From Bidens hawaiensis (lineage: Eukaryota > Streptophyta > Magnoliopsida > Asterales > Asteraceae): a stretch of 64,000 bases of DNA. The position numbers were made by a program, and so were the translations under genes. Position 1 is the first letter of the stretch; the number at the start of each line of letters is the position of its first letter. Shown piece by piece: positions 46,050 to 56,063 of the stretch. Under the pieces are notes generated by a model that did not search any database, was not told the DNA's origin, and saw only the letters and a list, made by a program, of their open reading frames with translations. The DNA lies in NCBI GenBank assembly GCA_021521415.1, contig JAIQDT010000295.1:682001-746000 (forward strand). The letters are read 5' to 3'.

Positions 46050-48344
46050 TATATTAAAAGTAATATCCCTTTTATCGAAGTCGTCACTCAAATGCCAAAA
46101 TATGCTAAGTTTCTCAAAGAAGTACTGAAAAACAAGAGGAAGCTGGAGGAGCTCTCGCATGTCACCCTGAGTGAAGAATGTTCAGCAATCCTCCAAAAGA
46201 AGCTTCCAACAAAAATAACCGATCCAGGGAGCTTTACTATCCCTTGTCTTATAGGAAATTTGTCTGTTAGCAATGCCCTGGCTGACCTAGGAGCTAGTAT
46301 TAATTTAATTCCTTGTGCGGTCTTTTCAAAACTAGGGATAGGAGAACCAAAGCCCACCCACATGAGCATTCAGTTAGCTGACCGACCTATTAAATATCCT
46401 CGGGGAATTGTTGAAAACATGCTTGTCAAGATTGACAAGTTTGTTTTCCCAGTAGATTTTGTAATTCTAGACATGGAGGAAGATAAAAGTGTACCTTTGA
46501 TTCTAGGAAGACCCTTCTTGGCCACTGCAAAGGCTATTATTGACGTTTGCACCGGCAAACTCACTCTCAGGGTCAATGATGAGGCAATCACTTTTGACAT
46601 AGGAAAACCTATGCAATATCCGCAACATCATGATGACACATTATATTGTGTCGACATCATAGATTCCATCATGAGTTGCTATATGCGAGATTCCTCCATC
46701 GATAAACCGCTAGAAACACAAGTCTAGAAAACGAAAATCTTAGTACTGACTATGACAAAGCATCAGAAGTAGTATGTGAGATCACCAAATGTAATGAAAA
46801 ATCAAAACCATCGATCTAAGAACCACCGGCCTTAGAGTTAAAAGAACTCCCAAACCATCTCGAATAAGCCTTCCTAGAAAAAGACTCTCAACTCACAGTA
46901 ATTATTTCATCTCACCTTTCTAAAGAAGAGAAAGACGAACTTCTTAAGGTTCTTAAGAACCATAAGACGGCTATCGTATGGAAGATCATGGATATCAAGG
47001 GAATTAGTCCTTCGTTTTGTACTCACAAAATCCTCATGGAAGAAGAATACAAACCCATGGTCCAACATCAAAGACGTCTCAATCCCAACATGCAAGATGT
47101 GGTGAAGAAAGAAGTAATCAAACTCCTTGATGCCGGATTAATATACCCAATCTCAGATTCACCTTGGGTTAGTCCCGTTCAAGTAGTACCCAAGAAGGGA
47201 GGAATGATAGTTGTAATGAAATGGAAGGAAGAGCTAATACCAAAGAGGACCATCATAGGCTGGCGAGTTTGCATTGACTACCGGAAACTTAATGACGCCA
47301 CAAGAAAAGATCATTTTCCACTTCCTTTCATCGATCAATTGCTTGAACGATTATCTGGAAAAATGTTCTACTGTTTTCTTGATGGATTTTCTGGACATTT
47401 CCAAATTCCCGTTGCTCCTGAAGATTAGGAGAAAACCACTTTTACATGTCCATACGGAACCTTCGCCTACCGAAGAGTGCCATTTGGACTATGTAATGCT
47501 CCAGCCACCTTCCAGCGATGCATGGTGGCCATCTTTCACGAAATGATCGAACACTCTATGGAAGTATTCATGGACGACTTCTCAGTCTTTGGAGACTCTT
47601 TCAATCATTGCTTGAAAAACCTCGACAAAATGTTTGCCAGGTGTGAGGAAGTAAATCTAGTGCTCAACTGGGAGAAATGCCACTTTATGGTTAAAGAAGT
47701 CATCGTTCATGGCCACAAGATTTCTCAAAAAGGATTAGAAGTCGATAAAGAAAAAAATAGAAACAATATTCAAACTTCCGCACCCAACCTCAGTAAAAGC
47801 CAGTAGAAGTTTTCTAGGTCACGCAGGATTTTACCGCCACTTCATGAAAGACTTTTCCAAAATAGCTCGACTTGTGACCAAACTTCTGGAGAAAGACGCG
47901 CCATTCGTCTTCTCTAAAGAATGTGTTGAGTCAAGATATTGAAAGACAAACTTGTCAACGCACCAATCATGACTACACTCGATTGGACCCTTCCATTCGA
48001 GATCATGTTCAATGCAAGTGACTTAGCAGTTGGAGCCGTACTCGGCCAACGCAAGGAAAAACACTTTCACCCAATTTACTATGCTAGTAAGACTCTTAAC
48101 GATGCACAAGAAAATTACACCACAACAGAAAAAGAGTTACTAGCAGTAGTATTTGCCTTTGAAAAATTTAGATCATACCTCGTTCTTTCCAAAACCATAG
48201 TTTACACGACCATGCCGTCATACATTACCTCTTCTGCAAGCAAGATGCCAAACCTAGACTTATCCGATGGATCCTACTACTCCAAGAATTTGACATATAA
48301 GTCAAGGACAAGAGATGAGCAGAGAATGTAGCCGCAGACCATCT
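46050..48344 (+). pseudogene. Athila-type gypsy fragment G2: protease, RT, RNase H
   Basis: Protease frame 46,092-46,727 (ITDPGSFTIPC, ALADLGASINLIP, PLILGRPFLATAKAIIDV), then after stops RT from 46,988 (SFCTHKILMEEEYKPMV, WVSPVQVVPKKGGM, WRVCIDYRKLND), a TAG near 47,426, TFTCPYGTFAYRRVPFGLCN, FMDDFSVFGDSF, a shift near 47,760, then RNase H ([34 protein letters not shown]) ending near VAADHL at 48,344. Related to G1 but a separate copy. No LTR, gag or integrase is attached; it is cut on the right by an LTR-like block. Confidence 0.92.
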
Positions 48345-48561
48345 ATTTACCTGCATGCGTATTAATAGTCAGCTACGCTGAGTGAGTTCTAATTAATCAT
48401 GCAACATACATTACATTCACAAAACTTACACAGGTACGTATCCGAAGATACATATTCTCATCATTCCATATATATACTTACATACTTTCATTTTTCCTTT
48501 CATACTTACATGCATACTTTCATTCTTACATATACGTTTTAAATAGCATTCCGCCCTATAA

Positions 48562-48720
48562 CATTCACAGATATTATTAGGGTATGATCCCTTCATTCGC
48601 AGATATTATTAGGGTATGTTCCCTACATTTGCAGATATTATTAGGGTCTATTTTCTACATTCGCATATATTAATAGGGTATGTTCCCTACATTCGCAGAT
48701 ATTATTAGGGTCTTTTCCCT
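48562..48720. repeat. 32-33 bp tandem repeat, five units
   Basis: Units of the form ATTCGCAGATATTATTAGGG, TATGTTCCCTAC with few differences between copies. Confidence 0.9.
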
Positions 48721-49124
48721 TTTTAACTATACCTTTCATTCGCCATATATCCATACATACCTTTCTTTAAATAATCATACTTTCGTAGATACTCATTTCA
48801 TTACGTACTTTCACACATATCTATTTCATACAAGGCATAACATTTTACTTATCCTGTCGATACCTAAAATATCCGAAGATCGTTCACGCACTGACAAGCA
48901 TTCATTCATGACATTCATACATACTATCACATCAATCATTAAAGCATACACTTACCACTTAAGTTAAGTGTATTAACGTTCACATTTAGTATGCACACAG
49001 CCCCGAAAACATAACACGGAAGTGGGGCTAGAAACTCACCTGAGTCCTATTACGGTCACTATTAATGGTTATTCCTTTCTTTAGTTGTGCACGACTAACT
49101 GTATAACAATTACACGCATCAATT

Positions 49125-49220
49125 AACTATCGCTACCCATATCGTGTTTCCAGTTTAATTATGACCCTCAACGAACAGGGTTATAATTAAACTAGAAACA
49201 CGATATGGGTAATGATAGTT
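49125..49220. repeat. Inverted repeat with 44 bp arms and 8 bp loop
   Basis: Left arm 49,125-49,168, loop CAACGAAC, right arm 49,177-49,220; about 40 of 44 positions pair. The left arm starts AACTATCGCTACCCATATCG. It would form a strong hairpin in RNA or a cruciform in DNA. Confidence 0.9.
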
Positions 49221-50376
49221 TCTAGGGGCGGCAGCCCCTAGCGAGGTCCAAGGGGCGGAGCCCCTGACTATGGTGAAGTTGGAAAAATTTTATTTTCATT
49301 AACTGTTCTTAACAAAATTTCCATTAGAAAAATGTTTTTTTTCAACTCATTAACCATTTAAGGTATCTTTCATCAATTAAAAAAGTTCAAGGGCTTCTAT
49401 GTAATTAAACCATTTATTCTAAGTCCAGGGACCTTTCTATCATTCTTTCAATCTTAATTCATTATCCAGTTCATTAAAGAAGGAGGCTCCTTCGTTATTT
49501 CTTAACGAATGAACCCCTATAACGAATGGACTATTAAAACGAATTGGCCTTTATAACGAATTGACCTTTATGTCTAATTAAGGGTTCATTCGTTAGTTCT
49601 CCATTAACGAATTGCTTAATGAATGAAGCTCATTTGTTATTCATTCTTAATGAATTAGCATAGTGAATGGGCCTAATGAATGAGGGCTCATTCTTTAATT
49701 TTTCGTAACGAATTTCATAACGAATGGGGTTAATTCGTCATTCTTTCTTAACTAATTAACATAGCGAATACGTTAATCTTCCTAGGGTTAGGTCAGAGAA
49801 TGTCAAAACATTCTCTCACATTCCTTCAACCTCGTATGCCGTCTTTTCGGCGCTGTCATGCCGGAAAATCGTGTGGTGGCCGGAAATGCGTATTTAACAC
49901 CGTTTTCACCGTTTTTCATCCCGTTTGATCCTGATCTGAGCTATGGTGACCCGCAAGCTCATCTTTTGATCGGTTTATACCTGATTCCATCCGGATCTCG
50001 TGACTTTAATGTTTGAGGGTATCGGCTCGTCGTTTCATGACTAAATCTAGCGGGTTTGGATCCATACAATATCATACTGTCATTACCTCTGATCGATGCT
50101 CGGTTTCTTCTTGCTATATCGGCTAAAGAAAGAGAGAAAGATGAGAGAGAGCTTAAGTGTGTGTTTTGGATGGCCTATGGAATGGGTGGAAATGAATGGA
50201 TTATGGGCTAATTATGGTATATATATCATGGGTCATGGGCCTAAGTCAATGGTCTATCTTCCATATTAACCCAAGTCCAGTACCCATATTTATTTAACCC
50301 AACACATGACTATCTCATAATCACTAATATTGTTACTTTATTAACCGAAACGGGAATCGAGAAATGGGATGTCACA

Positions 50377-50950
50377 CCCCATCACCATATTTTTTTCTCT
50401 ATCACCACCAGCCACCCTCTAATTTAACCACTCAGCCTTCTTTAATTCAATCATATTTTGGGATAAAATTTCAGTTCCAATAAACGAGCACACTTTTATG
50501 AAAAGATCCGAAGATGGAATCATATTGATTAAGATGCCTTCACAATGATTCATTTTTAGCATTATTTTGACACAGAGAAACAGGTTGATAGAAGGTATTA
50601 AGATATTTAGCATGATTTTCAGTGCGTCAGTAATACGAATGAGGTTCAATTGGGCATAAAGCTTAGATGGACATCACTTATGGACCTGTGATGCCTCTTA
50701 TCTCTTCTCAAAGCGTATTTGGCTTTCCCCATATTACCCCAGTTTGACTCCAACCCTCTAGTTCTTGATCAAAAGATTTTCTCTATATAAACAAAAAAAA
50801 TTTAAGCTTTAAGGTTTTAACATTGGACTTACAAGCCATCTGGATATACATGCCTTACATTCAGGATGTTTAGGACTTATGGGAATGCCCCCACCCTTGT
50901 AATTCTAGTTTGACCCTTTAAGCTTTAAAAAAAATTTATGACACAATATT
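50377..50950. other. No gene seen
   Basis: A/T-rich DNA between the LTR-like block and element C. I find no ORF, repeat or TE protein here; it may be the single-copy flank into which C inserted. Confidence 0.5.
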
Positions 50951-51061
50951 TGTTAGTGCACGGTTTTGCGTCTAGAGTGTTTGTATTTATCGTTAATGTT
51001 TTATTTGTTAATTAATGTAATATTTAATGTTTATATTTAACTAGTTCGTTAAGATTATGTC

Positions 51062-51261
51062 TAGTTCGCTAGGGATGTTAGCGAACTAAGACTAGTTCGT
51101 TAAGGTTAAGTCTAGTTCGCTAGGGATGTTAGCGAACTAAGACATTATAATGTATTCCCTCCTGATTCGTTAGGGGATGTTAACGAATCAGGGGGTGGTT
51201 CACTATGATAATTTATGTAACGAAGGGGAAGCTGGTTCGCTAGGGGATGTTAGCGAACCAG
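51062..51261. promoter_or_regulatory. Four tandem hairpins with (G)GGATGT loops upstream of TATA box
   Basis: Perfect inverted repeats at 51,062-51,088 (10 bp arms TAGTTCGCTA, loop GGGATGT), 51,113-51,139 (same), 51,161-51,192 (12 bp arms CCTGATTCGTTA, loop GGGGATGT) and 51,232-51,261 (11 bp arms CTGGTTCGCTA, loop GGGGATGT). Stem changes between hairpins are matched on the opposite arm, while the loop stays constant and in the same orientation as in element D. Confidence 0.92.
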
Positions 51262-51271
51262 GGTCGCCTTC

Positions 51272-51279
51272 TATATATA
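51272..51279 (+). promoter_or_regulatory. TATA box of element C
   Basis: TATATATA lies 11 bp after the last hairpin, in CTTCTATATATAGTG, and is the only strong TATA candidate in this LTR. Confidence 0.7.
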
Positions 51280-51523
51280 GTGAACTACTGTTCACTTTAA
51301 TGTAAGTTTTTGGAGAAAAGTTTTCAAAAGGAATTTTGAATAATTTCTCTCTCTCAAGCTTCACCTTAACATTATTCGTTTAATCTATTGATAATATATA
51401 CACATACATAACATTAAATCAAGGTAAACTATGAGCTAGATCTTTAATAGTGGTAATCGGATATTCACAGATCTGTGATCTGTTTATTGTTATCGATTGA
51501 CTGTTAATCCGGGTTCCAACAAA

Positions 51524-51535
51524 TGGTATCAGAGC
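51524..51535 (+). other. Primer-binding site of element C
   Basis: TGGTATCAGAGC, exact match to the plant initiator-Met tRNA primer site used by most copia elements, two bases after the LTR. Confidence 0.95.
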
Positions 51536-52668
51536 TGTTGGTGCTCTTTACACTTGATTTGGTATGTTAATTGTTAGTGTTATTAAGTTTTTCAGTTTTG
51601 TTTGGTTTTGAATCAATTTTTGATTTGAATTGATTGAATTATGGATAATTTGGATTGAGTTTATGTTGGTTAAGGTATTGGATAGGTGTGGTTTAAAGGA
51701 ATTGAGGTGAGGATTGGATTTGTGTGTTTTGGATTTGAATTCGGGTTAAGTCCGAAACAGGGGTATGTTGTTGGTCAAATTGATTTGGTTTAAGGCGTTA
51801 ATCGGTTACGAGGTTATGTGTATTGGATTCGGATTTGGTTTAAGAGTAGATTGGTTGGTTATTTGTGCATTTTGATTGAGTAACGAGGTTGTATTACGAA
51901 TTTGGTATTGTTGAGTTTCTGGGTTTGATCTTCAAACTTTCTGGAAAATCATTTGAAGTTTTGAAGATTTGAAGATGAATGTAATTCGTTATCTTGTTCC
52001 TGGATATGTTTCTTGGTGATTTGTTATCAACAGTGTTACTTCGCTACCTAGTTCGTTAATCAATTCGTGTGAGTTGTTGGTTCGTGTTATCTAGTACGTT
52101 AACTAGATTAACCGATTCGTGTGACACGTGTTCTTATTGGGATTTGTGTCATAACAACCTTTGCCATGTGGCATAAGGTGTCAGAGTTTGTTACAAACGG
52201 TTGTAACAACCTGATTCGCTATAGTGTGATTCGCTAATCAACTGTAGCTGATTCGTTATATTAATTCTCTAAGTATTTCTTAGTGATTCGTTACTGATTA
52301 TCATTTGATTCGCTAAACTAATCCTTTGTGATTCGTTTGGTCAATTCGTTAAGTTGACCTGTGATTCATTAAGTTGACTTGTGATTCGCTAAATCTTCAT
52401 CTCATTCGTTATATGTTTCGTCATTTGGTTGATTCATTAACTTTATTTGTGATTCGTTAAGTTGACTCGTTAGTTTGACTTTTGATTCACTAAAACACTC
52501 ATCTCATTCGTTAAAGTACTTCGTTGCTGATTAGTCTTAACTTTGTTAAGAGTTGATTCGCTATAACCGTTCATAGTTCGCTATAACTGTTCATAGTTCG
52601 CTATAACTGTTCACTGATTCATTAAGCTGTTTCACTCTTTGATTCGTTAAATTCTTAAATTTTCAAAA
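51536..52668 (+). other. Leader of element C
   Basis: 1.1 kb without a gene between primer site and gag. From about 52,040 it carries many copies of GATTCGTTA and GATTCGCTA, mostly in one orientation, unlike the paired arrangement in the LTR. Confidence 0.7.
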
Positions 52669-54833
52669 ATGGCCGGTATGTATGCTTTAGTGTCTCAAAA
52701 CATGTTGATGCAATAGATGTTGCAACTTGATACCGAGATAGGTTCACATTCAAAATGTCCACGTTTGATGAAGTTCAGTGACTTTGCCAAGTGGGAACCT
52801 CGGTTTCGTGCACATTTGGGATCTGTTCATCCTGACTGCTCATATTGTCTTGATGAAGTTTATGTTACACCAATGATTGGTGATGATACTATTGGGTATA
52901 CTCCTAAAGCTGTTTCTCAATACTCACAAGAAGAGAAGAAAGCTTTAGAAATCGAGATCAAAGCATATTCTACTTTGACTATGGCATTACCAGAAAATAT
53001 CTTTCATCAAGTTGGTAGTATCAAGAGATGTGCGTCTTTATTTCAACATCTGCGTATGAGAAGCATGGGAAACACAGCTGAGAGTAAGAAAGTGATGCTC
53101 AAGTTTCAGTTTCGAAACTTTAATTTATTGAAAGGAGAAACAGTTGAAGAGATGACTACAAGATTTAGTCATTTAATTGCTGAAATGGACAAGAAATTTC
53201 TGAAAGAGATAAAATTGACACTATTAAAAGTGTGCTTCCAAGTTCCTACTCAACATTTCTAATGGTTTTGAAAGAGAATGATTATTTTCTGAATGAAGAC
53301 TTGACGGCACTTGAATTCCTACAAAAGATCGAAGCTAGAGAATATGATCTTAAGTGTCAAAAATATTCCATAGAAAATCAAGATCCAGCTTTCTATGGTG
53401 GAAGTATGACTCTTAGTTCAACGATCTCTCCAATCACTGCTTTTCTTACTCATGCTGCAAGTGAAAAAGAATCATCTATGTTTAATGATCCAAAAGTTTG
53501 TTTCTACTCTGCTGGTAATTCGGGTGGTTCTGGAAGTTCAACTAGTACCAATCCATTTGCTACACCACCTAGTGTTAATATGAAGGAAGCTGAGCAAAAC
53601 TTTGTTTTTCTGACGGCTTTTATGTCTTCATATGAAAACTTAGTGAGTAGTAAAATTGCCACAAGTTATTTAACATATGAGGACTATGATCAGATAGATC
53701 CAGATGATCTAGAAATCATGGATTTAAAATGGAACATGGCTATGATCGTTCGTAAAGTTAAAAGATTCATGCAGAGAACCGGAAAAGATCTTCCAGCTTT
53801 AAACAAGAAGTTGGGTTTTGACAAATTAAAAGTAAAGTGTTATAATTGTCAAGAATTTGGGCATTTCGCGAAGGAATGTGACAAACCAAGGAAAGAATAC
53901 ACTGGATCTCGTGGTCAAAGTCAAAATGCTTCTACACCACAAGGAAGTGATGCTGAAAAGAAACCATCTTCTTCTACAACACAAGCAATGTTAGCAGATG
54001 GAACTGATTGGTCACAACGGTTACTATGCAATGATGTTCAAGCAAATTTGGCTATGTTAGGGTTACATAAAGATTGTCAAGATGCTACTGGTAGTGAGAT
54101 GTCTTCTGATAACGATTCTGGATCGGATTCTGACGACTCTTGTGACAAGCCTTCTGAATTAATGTTTGCTTACATGGCCAAGATCAATGAGGTTAGTAAT
54201 TCTATTTCTGCTACTTCATTTGTTAAAGCATCATGTGTTGACTGTGAATCTAACAAATCTAAGTTAGAAGTATTGAAAAATCAAAATGATAATCTTATAA
54301 GAGAAATTGCTTCTCTTAAGGATACTTATCGACAATCTCTTGAATCTCAAAGGAGATCTCGAGAAAAGATTGAAGCATTGTCGACAAGTAACCATGATCT
54401 CAAAGCCGAGTTATCTGTGAAAATGACCATTAATGATCAAAAATTTCAGGAAAGTTTGAAACATCGTTCTAAGATAACTGAGCTTGAGAATGAGGTTCTT
54501 GAATTGAAGAACAAATTGAGGAAATTTAGCAATTCATCTTTTCAGTTGAATGAAATTATTGAGGTATCTGGAAAACAAAAAGATTCTAAGAAAGGTATTG
54601 GTTTTGTTGAAATTCCACCACCTTTTCATAATGAATATAAAATTAATCCTTTTGCAAGAAAAGAAGAGGATTTAATTCAAAAAGAATCTGTGATTTCTGA
54701 AAAACCTAAATTGGTTAAACCTGAAATTGTCAAACCCCAAGTTGCTCCTCAAAAACCTCATGTGGAAAGTAAAAAGGTCTTTGTTGAAAATGTAGATAAA
54801 GTGATTATTGAAGATGTGTTGAACCTGAGATAA
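52669..54833 (+). pseudogene. Copia gag, first part, element C
   Basis: Starts MAGMYALVSQN; TAG at 52,714-52,716 (codon 16, where D has Gln). UBN2-type gag follows (SDFAKWEPRFRAHLGS, HQVGSIKRCASLFQH, FNLLKGETVEEMTTRF), a frameshift near 53,200, then SSYSTFLMVLKENDYF. A good zinc knuckle CYNCQEFGHFAKEC lies near 53,840, then an acidic Ser-rich stretch (SSDNDSGSDSDDS) and a long coiled coil (54,270-54,530). A one-base loss near 54,817 ends this frame. The gag coats element RNA; the coiled coil suggests self-assembly. Confidence 0.9.
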
Positions 54834-56043
54834 TACACAAGAATAAGAACATTCCTAGTTCTAATCATATTCTTTGCGAACCTCAAGAGTTTGAGAAAGC
54901 TGTGTATGGTTCATTCAAATCTCAAATGAACAAGGAAGAAACTGTGAAAACCAAACCAGTGAGGACAAAGAAGTCAGTTAAACCAAAGATTTCTGACGAG
55001 GACTTAATGCGCTTCATTAATTCTTCGAGTTCTAAGTCTTCATCGGCTAGAGTTTTTAAGTTAAAGGGAATGGATACGATGTTCACTGAAAAAGATATTC
55101 CAATAAGTATTATCAAACCCGAACTTATTGAGAGTGTTTTTGTCAATGAAACTTCAAAAATTCAAGAACTTGAAAGTGTGTATGCTCAAACAAAAGCATC
55201 AGTTCAATATGATCCATTGACTAAAGCAAAACAATTTGTAAAACAAGCTAAGAAAGTTAACTTTGTGAAGTCAACAGGAACAGATACACTTAAAAGTTTT
55301 TCGAACTGTTCTAATTTTGATTTTTATTTAAAGAAGAAATCTGAATTATCTGATGAGTTTGCTAAAAGCATGACTAAAAATGTGAGTCATCATCAACCAT
55401 CTGCATCATTTATTCCAATTACTTCTCAACATCATCATGTAGACATGCGAACTTGTTTCTTATGCGGTCAACAAGGTCATGTTGTAAGGAATTTTATTTA
55501 AAGAAGAAATCTGAATTATCTGATGAGTTTGCTAAAAGCATGACTAAAAATGTGAGTCATCATCAACCATCTGCATCATTTATTCCAATTACTTCTCAAC
55601 ATCATCATGTAGACATGCGAACTTGTTTCTTATGCGGTCAACAAGGTCATGTTGTAAGGAATTGTAGTCAGCAGAACTATCAGAATCTTCATCCTTTTAT
55701 CAAGGACAAATCTAAGCCAATTCCATTGGTCAGGGAGATTCTGAAATGACCAGTGTCGTATGCTGATGATACTCATATTTTGTTCTCTAATGTGAACCCT
55801 CGGAAGGTTCTTCATGTCAATGAGACACACGGTCAAGTGAAACCAAAATTCATTCCAACTGAGCCCATATGTCAAAACAAGAATTCAAACATTGTTCAGG
55901 CAGCTTATTTAAGACGAAAGTCTAGGAAGCCGGTAACTTATTCACAAGTGGCTGAACAACAGTTGAAATCTGTTCAAGTTAATGATCATAGAGAAAACCA
56001 AAAGGTGCCCAAGACTGAGGCCTGGGCTGCCTTTTTGAACTAA
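54834..56043 (+). pseudogene. Copia gag, second part with second zinc knuckle, element C
   Basis: Continues gag in shifted frames: DEDLMRFINSSSS, FTEKDIPISIIKPELIESV, then CFLCGQQGHVVRN near 55,450, where a 170 bp tandem duplication shifts the frame and repeats the knuckle (complete copy CFLCGQQGHVVRNC near 55,625). A TGA at 55,747 replaces an Arg codon of D. It ends at WAAFLN plus TAA (56,041-56,043), at the same position as the TGA of element D, so this looks like the real gag terminus. Two zinc knuckles about 1.8 kb apart are unusual for copia gag. Confidence 0.85.
55322..55663. repeat. Perfect 170 bp tandem duplication in gag of C
   Basis: Units 55,323-55,492 and 55,493-55,662 look identical throughout. 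Because 170 is not a multiple of three it destroys the frame. Element D has a single copy. Confidence 0.95.
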
Positions 56044-56063
56044 TCACTTTTGTTTGTGTGTAG

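Larger units (their letters stand above)
48345..50376 (-). mobile_element. LTR-like block, probably a solo LTR
   Basis: No gene. The right end reads GGGATGTCACA on the plus strand, i.e. an LTR start TGTGACATCCC on the minus strand, a common plant LTR terminus. An internal stretch GGGGCTAGAAACTCACC (near 49,024) resembles one in the family-S LTR (near 7,208). I did not find the other end or a target duplication, so the left limit is where G2 coding stops. It contains a 33 bp tandem repeat, a 44 bp-arm inverted repeat, a GC-rich GGCGGCAGCCCC block, and AACGAATT motifs at 49,490-49,770. Confidence 0.5.
50951..51521 (+). mobile_element. 5' LTR of copia element C
   Basis: 571 bp, TGTTAGTGCACGG to GGTTCCAACA, with the primer site 2 bp beyond. 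Contains four hairpins at 51,062-51,261 and a TATA box at 51,272. The TG...CA ends and the shared start with D's LTR support the boundaries. Confidence 0.92.

Noticed and set aside
48680..48967. His/Thr-rich open frame of about 95 codons
   Set aside because: It is produced by repeated ACATAC and TTCAT stretches around the 33 bp repeat, without recognisable protein features.
50419..50649. Minus-strand open frame of 76 codons before element C
   Set aside because: No motif, no homologous frame elsewhere in the window, and length expected by chance in A/T-rich DNA.
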